Source of the DNA: CAYWLI01 sp964519535
GTDB lineage: Bacteria; Desulfobacterota; B13-G15; RBG-16-54-18
Reading direction: 5' to 3'
Length of the DNA: 5,860 nucleotides
Assembly: GCA_964519535.1 (NCBI GenBank)
Contig: CAZFIR010000052.1
Span: forward strand, 1-5,860
Part shown: piece by piece, positions 1 to 5,270 of the stretch
Layout: each line of letters begins with the position of its first letter
Position numbering within the stretch: position 1 is the first letter of the stretch
Position numbers and translations under genes: made by a program
The notes under the pieces: generated by a model
What the model was told of the DNA's origin: nothing
The model's input: only the letters and a program-made list of their open reading frames with translations
Databases searched by the model: none

Positions 1-105
1 GGCGGTAGGTAGGTAGTAACTTTCCCTGTCCCGCCGTCATTGTAGCAGGGATAGAAGAGGATTGAGTGGGGGATACAGGGGAAGGGTAATATCCCAAGAC
101 AATCG
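1..105. other. Non-coding 5' flank with a short inverted repeat
   Basis: No credible gene is seen here. The stretch opens with three tandem GGTA units (4-15). It also holds a short inverted repeat, TCCCTG (23-28) and CAGGGA (46-51), around a 17-nt loop, with no U-tract. A purine-rich run follows to about 90. It may be the end of an upstream module, but nothing identifies it. Confidence 0.4.
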
Positions 106-145
106 TATAATACCGCTTGACATTATTAACGCCTTGCGTTATTAT
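106..145 (+). promoter_or_regulatory. Promoter(s) of the higBA-type operon
   Basis: Two overlapping sigma70-like arrangements are visible. The stronger has a perfect -35 TTGACA (117-122), a 17-nt spacer and -10 TATTAT (140-145). Its start site would fall at about 151-153, essentially on the toxin start codon. The alternative is a perfect TATAAT (106-111) without a recognisable -35 box, which would give a leader of about 30 nt. The palindrome at 127-141 lies in the spacer of the first promoter and downstream of the second, so either could be repressed by a protein bound there. Confidence 0.65.
127..141. promoter_or_regulatory. Palindromic operator, probable antitoxin binding site
   Basis: TAACGC and GCGTTA form a perfect 6-bp inverted repeat around CTT. 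It sits between the -35 and -10 boxes of the toxin-antitoxin promoter. HigA-type antitoxins generally repress their own operon by binding such palindromes as dimers, so binding of the downstream HTH protein here is a direct inference from position and symmetry. Confidence 0.65.
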
Positions 146-150
146 TAGAA

Positions 151-432
151 ATGTTAAAGAGCTTTCATTGCAGAGAAACCGAAAAACTCTTCAAAAGAGA
201 ACCTGTGTTAAATTTCCCTTCGGAAATGCAACGCGGGGCTCTGAGAAGACTAATGCTTCTGGATGCAGCTGAACGTCTAGAAGATTTACGCATACCACCG
301 GGTAATCGTTTGGAGAAGCTATTCGGCAATCGCCAAGGACAATATAGCATTCGTATTAACGACCAATGGAGGATCTGTTTCCGGTGGCAACAAGGAGATG
401 CTTACGATGTTGAAATCGTTGACTATCATTAG
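151..432 (+). CDS. higB: HigB-type toxin (RelE superfamily mRNA interferase)
   Basis: A 93-residue protein of the RelE/HigB fold, whose members enter the ribosome and cleave mRNA during translation. Family features are the opening MLKSF, the PPGNRLEKLFGNRQGQYSIRI block (about 49-69), then INDQWRICFRW (69-79) and the closing VEIVDYH (87-93). Length is normal for HigB. The start at 151 is fixed by alignment of the MLKSF opening with the family. No Shine-Dalgarno sequence precedes it, and the best promoter would begin the transcript almost on the ATG, so translation may be leaderless. The gene is followed after 9 nt by the antitoxin, the toxin-first order typical of higBA. Toxin identity is secure at superfamily level; the symbol rests on the gene order and the partner. 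Confidence 0.9.
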   Translation: MLKSFHCRETEKLFKREPVLNFPSEMQRGALRRLMLLDAAERLEDLRIPPGNRLEKLFGNRQGQYSIRINDQWRICFRWQQGDAYDVEIVDYH

Positions 433-441
433 GAGGCAACT

Positions 442-750
442 ATGGGCGTCAAAAAAATAAAACCTATACACCCCGGAGAAATACTCCTGGAAGAGTTTCT
501 CAAGCCTATGGGGATAAGTCAGTACAGGGTGGCCAAGGATATCTGTGTGCCTGCGCGTCGTATCAATGAGATTGTTCAAGGCAAACGTTCTATAAGCGCT
601 GACACGGCTCTTAGGCTTTCCCGTTATTTTCAACTTTCAGAGCGCTTCTGGCTTAACCTTCAGTCTCGTTATGATTTGGAGATAGAGAAGGACAAGTTGG
701 ATAAGAGACTTGAGAAAGAAGTAAAGGTCTTAATGGTACAGAATGCCTAA
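442..750 (+). CDS. higA: HigA-type antitoxin (XRE/HTH regulator)
   Basis: A 102-residue antitoxin that neutralises the preceding toxin and probably represses the operon. It opens with the HigA-like stretch PIHPGEILLEEFLKPMGIS (about 8-26). An HTH_3 domain follows to about residue 72, with RVAKDICVPARRINEIVQGKR (29-49) as the recognition region and ISADTALRLSRYFQLSERFWLNLQSRYDL (51-79) characteristic of the family. A charged, probably helical tail ends it. The start is supported by a strong AGGAGG (431-436) that overlaps the toxin stop codon. Initiation is therefore much stronger than for the toxin, which favours antitoxin excess. The likely binding site is the palindrome at 127-141. Confidence 0.92.
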   Translation: MGVKKIKPIHPGEILLEEFLKPMGISQYRVAKDICVPARRINEIVQGKRSISADTALRLSRYFQLSERFWLNLQSRYDLEIEKDKLDKRLEKEVKVLMVQNA

Positions 751-907
751 GAAGCACTCGTGGGGGGTAGAGTGCTGTGTCAACGGGTATTTGAATGGGG
801 CGGTTAACAACGATCACCAGTGCTTTGCGGCCATGACCCTCGGATACCTGAAGACCCCATACCAGCGCCTCGTAGAGCGCGACCCAGCCCAGGTGGCGTG
901 GCGGTAG
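743..907 (+). CDS. Small overlapping ORF of unknown nature, possibly a remnant
   Basis: A 54-codon frame whose ATG overlaps the antitoxin stop by a few bases and which ends at a TAG at 905-907. The peptide starts MPKKHSWGVECCVNGYLNG and ends TLGYLKTPYQRLVERDPAQ plus VAWR. It is clearly more GC-rich than the toxin-antitoxin genes, and no Shine-Dalgarno sequence is evident, so translation would depend on coupling to higA. The KTPYQRLVE stretch resembles a motif seen near the C-terminus of some DDE transposases (for example IS481-like, TPYQRLLES). That resemblance is from memory and covers only a few residues. It could be a decayed insertion-sequence end, a third operon gene or chance. No function is assigned. 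Confidence 0.3.
   Translation: MPKKHSWGVECCVNGYLNGAVNNDHQCFAAMTLGYLKTPYQRLVERDPAQVAWR
753..776 (+). other. Hairpin just after higA
   Basis: AGCACTC (753-759) and GAGTGCT (770-776) form a perfect 7-bp stem with a 10-nt G-rich loop, starting 3 nt after the antitoxin stop codon. No U-tract follows, so it is not a standard intrinsic terminator. It may stabilise the 3' end of the operon transcript. It lies inside the small 54-codon frame. Confidence 0.45.
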
Positions 908-1006
908 GGATTGCAAAACAGGTAAGCACATAAAGAGGTGTTAGAAATTTCTGCTTGATTTCCATATTATCGGGTATATACTCCAAAAGTGGAAACAATA
1001 GGGGGT

Positions 1007-1049
1007 ATTTTCCATCTTTTGTACTTCAATATCATAATAAATGGAAAAT
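1007..1049. repeat. AT-rich inverted repeat upstream of the DUF4062 gene
   Basis: ATTTTCCAT (1007-1015) and ATGGAAAAT (1041-1049) are perfect 9-bp inverted arms separated by 25 nt, in the AT-rich stretch before the 355-residue gene. A related ATTTCCAT occurs at 958-965. No good sigma70 promoter could be assembled here; a TATATT at 1056-1061 lacks a -35 partner at the right distance. The arms could be a regulator binding site or part of a recombination region. The rest of 908-1093 holds no gene that I can support. Confidence 0.4.
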
Positions 1050-1093
1050 TTTCTATATATTAACACTGTTGGCCGAACGGGAGTGGATCAACA

Positions 1094-2161
1094 ATGAAGA
1101 CTGGTACCCGGATATATAACGTAACGCTTTGTGGACCATCGGACGTTGCGCGGGAGGTGGCACTCGCGCAGGAGGTCATCACTGACTGGAATCTGAAGCA
1201 CTCTGACGCTCTCGGCGTGTATGTCAGGCAGCAGCACTGGTTGACAGATGCGACACCAGATCTTGCAGACCGCCCTCAAGGTGTTATCAACAGGCAGATG
1301 ATTGACGATGCCGACATTATCGTTGCCATTTTCTGGTCGCGCCTCGGAACGCCTACAGGTGTGACCCGTTCTGAGACGGAGGAAGAAATTCGACGCGGTT
1401 TAGTGCTCAACAAGAGAGTTATGGTCTATTTCTCGGATCTTGAGCCGCTTCCACACGGGACAGACTCATCGCAGCTGACTCAGTTGGATGAGTTTCGCCG
1501 TGACCTTCAGCAGAAGGGACTGTGTTGGGGCTACGCCAGCCGCAGAGACTTCCACAGTTCTTTCGAGAGACACCTTGCACGCGCCATTCACGATCTCAAC
1601 TCACGGAACGTTCGGCCCTCGTCATCGGCGACCAGTCAATCAATAGTCGGAAATAACAACATCCAAGTTGCGGGACCGGTCAACGTCTACGAAACCTCCC
1701 CCACGGTCAAGCACGTCGTTGAACGACGACATGACAGCGTAAATCGCAGCCAAGAGAAGCAGATTCAGAAGTGGATTGAGGATCTCGCCGAAGGGACCCT
1801 GGACAAAAACCGAAGGGCTGCATTCAGCGAATGGTGGACACGCTTCAAGAAGCGCTTCGGCGTGACGAGGTATGAGGAGCTTCCTGCCGAGAGAATGCCT
1901 GAGGTGCAGACATGGTATAAACAGCAGAAAGCGATGCAGTCACGCGGACTGAAAGGCAAAGCCCCAGATGCATGGAGAAATGATCGAATCAGGGCGATCA
2001 AAGCTTCAATGAGGTCTATGGGCGAGACAAACGAAACCTACTATCCAGAAGTTGCTCGGCTGTTGCGTATGAAGAAACCGTTTACCTCCCTGAAGGATTT
2101 GACGAAGCGCGACTTGGAGAGGGTTTACAACATGGCCATCCGTGATGATCGGGCTCAATAG
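1094..2161 (+). CDS. DUF4062/TIR-like protein with a phage-antirepressor-like C-terminal half
   Basis: 355 residues in three parts. Residues 5-115 fit the DUF4062/TIR-like Rossmann family: a first strand then CGPSDVAREVALAQEVI (13-29), PQGVINRQMIDDADIIVAIF (61-80), WSRLGTPTG (81-89), the acidic TEEEIRRG (95-102) and VMVYF (109-113). Many such domains act as intracellular effectors in defence proteins, and the glutamates at 96-98 are candidate catalytic residues by analogy only. Residues 183-200 form a connector, SIVGNNNIQVAGPVNVYE, of a kind common in phage regulatory proteins. Residues 215-350 resemble the ORF6C-like tails of phage antirepressors: FKKRFGVTRYEELPAERM (251-268), AWRNDRIRAIKAS (293-305) and SLKDLTKRDLERVYNMA (332-348). 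The start has GGGAG (1079-1083) 10 nt upstream. No signal peptide or membrane segment is seen, so it is probably cytosolic. An attC-like hairpin follows 15 nt after the stop. An anti-phage role is inferred, not shown. Confidence 0.8.
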   Translation: MKTGTRIYNVTLCGPSDVAREVALAQEVITDWNLKHSDALGVYVRQQHWLTDATPDLADRPQGVINRQMIDDADIIVAIFWSRLGTPTGVTRSETEEEIRRGLVLNKRVMVYFSDLEPLPHGTDSSQLTQLDEFRRDLQQKGLCWGYASRRDFHSSFERHLARAIHDLNSRNVRPSSSATSQSIVGNNNIQVAGPVNVYETSPTVKHVVERRHDSVNRSQEKQIQKWIEDLAEGTLDKNRRAAFSEWWTRFKKRFGVTRYEELPAERMPEVQTWYKQQKAMQSRGLKGKAPDAWRNDRIRAIKASMRSMGETNETYYPEVARLLRMKKPFTSLKDLTKRDLERVYNMAIRDDRAQ

Positions 2162-2176
2162 ATAAAGAAGGGGATC

Positions 2177-2221
2177 GGCCAACCAGGCCCTCCACCGTAC
2201 CGTTGAGGGCAATCGTTAGGC
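2177..2221 (+). mobile_element. Short, degenerate attC-like recombination site
   Basis: The right end, GTTAGGC (2215-2221), matches the integron core consensus GTTRRRY. The left end, GGCCAAC (2177-2183), is a near miss for RYYYAAC. Its AAC pairs with GTT, and GGCC can pair with the downstream GGCC if one A is bulged. The inner boxes GCCCTCCAC (2187-2195) and GTTGAGGGC (2202-2210) pair with one mismatch around a 6-nt loop. Placement 15 nt after a stop codon and upstream of a second gene set is what a cassette array would show. At 45 nt it is shorter than typical attC sites, and the left core is off consensus, so it may be degenerate or an ordinary hairpin. Confidence 0.5.
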
Positions 2222-2356
2222 CGAGGACTATTTGAGCAATTACCGCACCTTACCAAAAGCGCCTATCAGGGGTTACAATCGAAGCATGGCAAACGATTTT
2301 ATTTGGTAGTCGTATTCGATAAAAATAGCCCGAGGGTTGCTAAATGGAAAAGTTGA
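2207..2356 (+). other. Open frame with protein-like content but no start
   Basis: The frame is open from 2207 to a TGA at 2354-2356 and reads, from 2225, GLFEQLPHLTKSAYQGLQ, then SKHGKRFYLVVVFDKNS, then PRVAKWKS. The composition looks like real protein, but no ATG or GTG start exists and the 3' end runs 13 nt into the methyltransferase gene. It begins next to the GTTAGGC core. It may be the tail of a gene cut by recombination, or chance. Otherwise the 2222-2343 leader holds only a weak TTACAA (2273-2278) with TTTTAT (2297-2302) as a possible promoter. Confidence 0.2.
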
Positions 2357-3516
2357 CTGTTCCTCTGACAGTAGCTGAATATTTCGCCGGCATCGGCTTA
2401 GTTAGGATGGGGTTAGAGTCATGCGGTTGGCGGGTAGTTTTTGCTAACGATATATCAGAGAAAAAATATGAGATGTACAAGGCGTTTTTCCCCGACGCTG
2501 AACGACATTACAAAATAGAGGATGTATTTGACTTAAATCCTGCTGATATTCCCGCCACAATGTTGGCAACCTGTTCTTTTCCATGCATAGATTTATCTCT
2601 AGCTGGAAATATGAACGGGATTAGCGGTAAACATTCTAGCGCTTTTTGGGGTTTTGTAAAATTGCTAAAGTCACAGGGAGACGCCGCCCCGCCTATAATC
2701 CTTGTAGAAAATGTTCCAGGATGGCTTTACTCTAACAAAGGCACCGATTTTAGAATTACCGTTCAAGCCTTAAACGAATTGGGCTATGGTTGCGATGTAT
2801 TTGTCTTAGACGCTTTGCGCTTTACTCCCCAAAGCCGTCAACGAGTTTTTCTTATCGGCACAAAGTTTCCCGTGTCCGGAATAAACGTAAACCTAATATT
2901 ACAGCGTCCATATTCTCTTACGTCCGATACCCTCCGAAAGAGCCTTACCGCTAATCAAGATTTGAAGTGGTTTTACACCGAGCTTCCTACACCTCCCCCA
3001 TTACGAAAGAGTGGTTTATCTGAAATCATTGAACAGATGAAAGACGATGATAGCCGCTGGTGGAAGGAAGACGAAGTCAAACGACATTTTGATATGATGA
3101 GCAAGCCTCATCAACAGATGGTGAAATTGCTAATTGAAGGCAACCGCATAAGCTACCGCACTTTCTACCGTCGAAGGCGAGTAGAGCAGCAACGAGCGGA
3201 AGTCAGGCCGGATGATATAGCCGGTTGCCTCCGTACAGCCGTAGGCGGAAGCGGTAAGCAATTTCTGATAAAAGCAGGTAATGGGCAACTGAAAATGCGA
3301 ACCATGACAGGGCGAGAGTATGCGCGTTTACAAGGTATGCCTGACAGTTATCCAATTACAGTGAATGGTGTGCAGGCCCTTACAGGTTTTGGTGACGCGG
3401 TATGTGTTCCTGTGATAACCTGGATAGCGCAGCACGCGTTAAGCCCTTTGGTAGAAAAATACATATCACAAGAAGAAGCCCCAGAAATTCAGCGCCAGGA
3501 ATGGTTGACAATCTAA
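2344..3516 (+). CDS. C5-cytosine DNA methyltransferase (Dcm family)
   Basis: 390 residues that transfer a methyl group from S-adenosylmethionine to cytosine C5 in a specific sequence, protecting host DNA from the partner nuclease. Motif I is YFAGIGLVRMGLES (13-26). The catalytic loop SFPCIDLSLAG (78-88) carries Cys81 in PCI, where many relatives have PCQ. ENVPG (122-126) is motif VI and QSRQRVFLIG (163-172) motif VIII. The target-recognition region spans about 180-295, followed by GCLRTAVGGSGKQFL (294-308), RTMTGREYARLQGMPDSY (319-336) and GFGDAVCVPV (348-357), a GDAV variant of the usual GNAV. GAGGG (2332-2336) lies 7 nt before the ATG. Length and motifs are complete, so it should be active. 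The recognition sequence cannot be read from the protein. Its 3' end overlaps the Vsr gene by 16 nt. Confidence 0.95.
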   Translation: MEKLTVPLTVAEYFAGIGLVRMGLESCGWRVVFANDISEKKYEMYKAFFPDAERHYKIEDVFDLNPADIPATMLATCSFPCIDLSLAGNMNGISGKHSSAFWGFVKLLKSQGDAAPPIILVENVPGWLYSNKGTDFRITVQALNELGYGCDVFVLDALRFTPQSRQRVFLIGTKFPVSGINVNLILQRPYSLTSDTLRKSLTANQDLKWFYTELPTPPPLRKSGLSEIIEQMKDDDSRWWKEDEVKRHFDMMSKPHQQMVKLLIEGNRISYRTFYRRRRVEQQRAEVRPDDIAGCLRTAVGGSGKQFLIKAGNGQLKMRTMTGREYARLQGMPDSYPITVNGVQALTGFGDAVCVPVITWIAQHALSPLVEKYISQEEAPEIQRQEWLTI

Positions 3517-3935
3517 AGCCCGAAGATCGCCGGAAGACAATGCAAGCAGTCAAAGGGAAAAGGACAAAACTTGAAAAACGCCTTTTCTCTATGCTTGCAG
3601 GAATGAGTTTGAAAGGCTGGAAACAAAACGCGAGCAACATTACCGGAAAGCCTGATGTGGTTTTTGTTGACCAAAAGGTAGTGATTTTCGTTGATGGCTG
3701 TTTCTGGCACGGTTGCCCTGTTTGCCAGAATAAGTTACCACAAACAAATCGTGAATATTGGGAACGGAAGATAACCAGAAATGTTGAGTTGGCAAAATCG
3801 CATAACGAACAATTACGTCGTGAGGGTTGGACGGTTGTCAGAATTTGGGAGCATGAAATAAGCAGCAAAGATGACAAGCAGGAAATCAGGATAAAAATAC
3901 GACAAGCTGTAAAACCAGGAGACAGCGAGAAATGA
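3501..3935 (+). CDS. vsr: Very short patch repair endonuclease (Vsr family)
   Basis: 144 residues that nick beside T:G mismatches created when 5-methylcytosine deaminates, starting short-patch repair. The frame is open further upstream, but the start at 3501 gives the family's normal N-terminus (MVDNLKPEDRRKTMQAVKGK) and overlaps the methyltransferase end by 16 nt. Translational coupling is likely, since the only AGGA abuts the ATG. GKPDVVF (49-55) holds the metal-binding Asp52. VDGCFWHGCPVC (64-75) carries the zinc and catalytic His/Cys cluster, with Asp replacing the first His of E. coli Vsr as in many homologues. TNREYWERKITRNVELAKSH (82-101) and WEHEI (116-120) complete the fold. Its presence fits the neighbouring C5 methyltransferase. 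Confidence 0.93.
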   Translation: MVDNLKPEDRRKTMQAVKGKRTKLEKRLFSMLAGMSLKGWKQNASNITGKPDVVFVDQKVVIFVDGCFWHGCPVCQNKLPQTNREYWERKITRNVELAKSHNEQLRREGWTVVRIWEHEISSKDDKQEIRIKIRQAVKPGDSEK

Positions 3936-4870
3936 GCATAGACGCCATTAGAAAAGAAAGCCGCCAAATTCTCGACTCATGGATTGCTTCCTGCACACGA
4001 GGCGGAAAAGTGTCACGAAATACAGTTGCTATCGGTATCGTTGTTTTTGACCATTTACGAGAGGCCTGCCCTGTTTCTAAAGATGACGTTATCTCACAAG
4101 GCGGCGAAGTCAAAGGAGCGCGTTCAGGTTTGGGCAACACTCTGGAAGCCTACGGCATTCCAGGTTCTTACTTGAAGGAAGTAACAACGCGTCAGGGACA
4201 TCAAGACGGTCAAAGATTGTTTGAACAGTTTGACTGGGGCAATAAGCTGATAAAACTGACGGCAGCGCAACGGGAACAGGTTTTACAGGAGTTGATTGAC
4301 GTTTTGTTAAACTATGCAACCGATTGGCTAAAACGGCAAAACCTGAAATTGGACATTGATCGCCGACAAGCGCCGTCAACATGGGTTCACATGATTGTTG
4401 AAAACGCCAAACAACGTTCTGGTGGAGTTGTTGAACAACATCTTATCGGCGCAAAACTAGAGCGACGCTTCAAGGGATTTGCGATTCCCAACCATCCCGC
4501 CCATGCTGGCGACCGCCAAACATCCAGAGCTGGTGATTTTGAAATATCCAAGCTGGTTTATCACGTTACTGCCACGCCATCACGAAACGTTATCCAGAAA
4601 TGTGCTGAAAATATCAGAGTAGGTTTGCACCCGATCTTATTAGTGCCAACTGAACAAGAAAACAAGGCCCGAATACTGGCGCAGGATGAAGGAATTGACA
4701 AAGAACTTTCAGTAATTTCGATAGAAGCCTTTATCGCACTGAACATTATTGAGTTGGCGACCGATGAGAACAAAGATTTCTTTGGCGTGCTGAAAGAAAT
4801 CGTTGAAATATATAACAAACGGCTTGCGGAAGTGGAAACAGATCTATCGTTGCAGATACAAGTGCGATAG
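3932..4870 (+). CDS. DUF4928 family protein, probable type II restriction endonuclease
   Basis: 312 residues without membrane segments. The order of conserved blocks matches what I recall of DUF4928 proteins, which sit beside C5 methyltransferases: NTVAIGIVVFDHLRE (30-44), GGEVKGARSGLGNTLEAYG (57-75), GGVVEQHLIGAKLERRF (164-180), AIPNHPAHAGDRQTSRAGDF (184-203), YHVTATPSRNVIQKC (210-224) and VISIEAFIALNIIE (261-274). AGDFEISKLVYHVT (200-213), with the upstream Glu168 or Glu177, is where a PD-(D/E)XK-like active site could lie; this is inference. The ATG overlaps the Vsr stop in ATGA, with GGAG (3919-3922) upstream. Being last, it would be made after the methyltransferase, a safe order for a restriction system. 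The target sequence is unknown, and cleavage activity is inferred from context. Confidence 0.8.
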   Translation: MSIDAIRKESRQILDSWIASCTRGGKVSRNTVAIGIVVFDHLREACPVSKDDVISQGGEVKGARSGLGNTLEAYGIPGSYLKEVTTRQGHQDGQRLFEQFDWGNKLIKLTAAQREQVLQELIDVLLNYATDWLKRQNLKLDIDRRQAPSTWVHMIVENAKQRSGGVVEQHLIGAKLERRFKGFAIPNHPAHAGDRQTSRAGDFEISKLVYHVTATPSRNVIQKCAENIRVGLHPILLVPTEQENKARILAQDEGIDKELSVISIEAFIALNIIELATDENKDFFGVLKEIVEIYNKRLAEVETDLSLQIQVR

Positions 4871-4896
4871 GCAGGGGTAAGGGTGGGCATAAATCG

Positions 4897-5025
4897 GCCT
4901 AACAACCACATGCACCCGACCTCGCTTCGCTCGTGGGTAGGCGCGCGCCAAACCCCAGCCCGCGCTCTGGGGTTTACGAAGGAGTCTTGCCCGCACCGCT
5001 CGGCGGGTGATGTGGAGCGTTAAGC
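4897..5025 (+). mobile_element. Integron attC-like recombination site
   Basis: A 129-bp imperfect palindrome 26 nt after the last restriction-modification gene. The outer cores GCCTAAC (4897-4903) and GTTAAGC (5019-5025) both match the integron consensus (RYYYAAC and GTTRRRY). Short unpaired spacers AA and AGC follow inward. The next boxes pair perfectly: CCACAT (4906-4911) with ATGTGG (5010-5015), then CACCCG (4913-4918) with CGGGTG (5004-5009), leaving G4912 unpaired, the kind of extrahelical base that orients attC sites. The centre holds a perfect 9-bp stem, AAACCCCAG (4950-4958) with CTGGGGTTT (4967-4975), nearly co-centred with the outer arms. Length is within the known attC range. The unpaired base is G on this strand, not the commonest identity. 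No integrase is in the window. Confidence 0.8.
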
Positions 5026-5168
5026 AATTACTTTCTATAAAAAGGCCCATCCCGCGCAGGATGGGTCTCTTTTAAATGCCGTGATGAATCCTTCGCACTT
5101 ATTCCAGGATATCCTCATAAAATCTGAGATACCGCAGCAGGATGAGGCCGCCTAAAAGCAATACACTG
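5024..5168. repeat. Direct repeat copy A (terminator plus membrane-protein 3' end)
   Basis: About 145 bp resembling 5728-5860: both begin GCAAT.ACTTTCTA, carry the CCCATCC/GGATGGG terminator and then the minus-strand end of the same membrane-protein family (…LLRYLRFYE). Nucleotide identity is high at the left and lower to the right, with small indels (this copy is 12 nt longer). The left limit coincides with the last bases of the attC-like site. Confidence 0.75.
5039..5073. terminator. Bidirectional intrinsic terminator
   Basis: CCCATCC (5046-5052) and GGATGGG (5059-5065) form a 7-bp stem with loop CGCGCA. TCTCTTTT follows on the plus strand, and GG plus five A precede it, giving CCTTTTT on the minus strand. 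It would end plus-strand transcription from the restriction-modification cluster and minus-strand transcription through the remnant at 5099-5248. Confidence 0.8.
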
Positions 5169-5248
5169 TATAACATGATCCCCAGCACAAAGGAGCCTTG
5201 CACCCCTATGAAAGAAGAGAGGGGCAGATCTTGTTTTTTGCTTATGCC
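5099..5248 (-). pseudogene. C-terminal remnant of a membrane protein gene
   Basis: Minus-strand frame of 49 codons with no start codon at its 5' end; an in-frame TAG lies just before it (5249-5251). It reads GISKKQDLPLSSFIGVQG, then SFVLGIMLYSVLLLGGLILL, then RYLRFYEDILE and stop. The middle part is one transmembrane helix followed by a short charged tail. The end matches the C-terminus encoded at 5794-5860 (VLLLGG..LLRYLRFYE), so this is the leftover 3' end of a paralogue whose 5' part is gone, with its terminator retained at 5039-5073. The membrane-protein family could not be named from this fragment. Confidence 0.75.
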
Positions 5249-5270
5249 CTATGCCAATCTGAATTTTTCC

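Larger units (their letters stand above)
2216..5019 (+). mobile_element. Putative integron gene cassette carrying a complete restriction-modification system
   Basis: If both attC-like sites are real, recombination between G and TT of their right cores would define a cassette of about 2.8 kb: a 128-nt leader, three plus-strand genes (methyltransferase, Vsr, probable restriction endonuclease) and the terminal attC. All genes point in the same direction as the attC, as expected of cassettes. It is long for a cassette and carries three genes instead of the usual one or two. The right boundary is well supported; the left depends on the weaker site at 2177-2221. Confidence 0.5.

Noticed and set aside
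1..9. GGCGGTAGG at the window start and again at 900-908, as flanking repeats of the toxin-antitoxin module
   Set aside because: Nine-base matches are common by chance at this length. The sequence left of the window would be needed to see whether the similarity extends.
954..965. 12-bp exact repeat CTTGATTTCCAT, also at 5270-5281
   Set aside because: About one 12-bp match is expected by chance in a window of this size, and the flanks are unrelated.
1068..1074. GTTGGCC as the left boundary core of a DUF4062 gene cassette
   Set aside because: It breaks the GTTRRRY consensus at the third purine and has no pairing partner core to its left. The left end of that cassette remains undefined.
3402..3500. 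Longer N-terminus for the Vsr gene
   Set aside because: The extra 33 residues lie inside the methyltransferase 3' end in another frame and do not belong to the Vsr family, whose usual N-terminus begins at 3501.
3380..3967. Minus-strand 195-codon open frame opposite vsr
   Set aside because: The plus strand encodes a clear Vsr protein with all its motifs, while the minus translation has no recognisable domain, so it is a shadow frame.
4844..5050. Minus-strand 68-codon open frame across the GC-rich stretch after the restriction-modification cluster
   Set aside because: It coincides with the attC-like palindrome, has an arginine-rich low-quality translation and no ribosome binding site; the palindrome explains its openness.
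5106..5115. Perfect 10-bp palindrome AGGATATCCT
   Set aside because: It lies inside the decayed membrane-protein coding remnant, is absent from repeat copy B and has no regulatory context.
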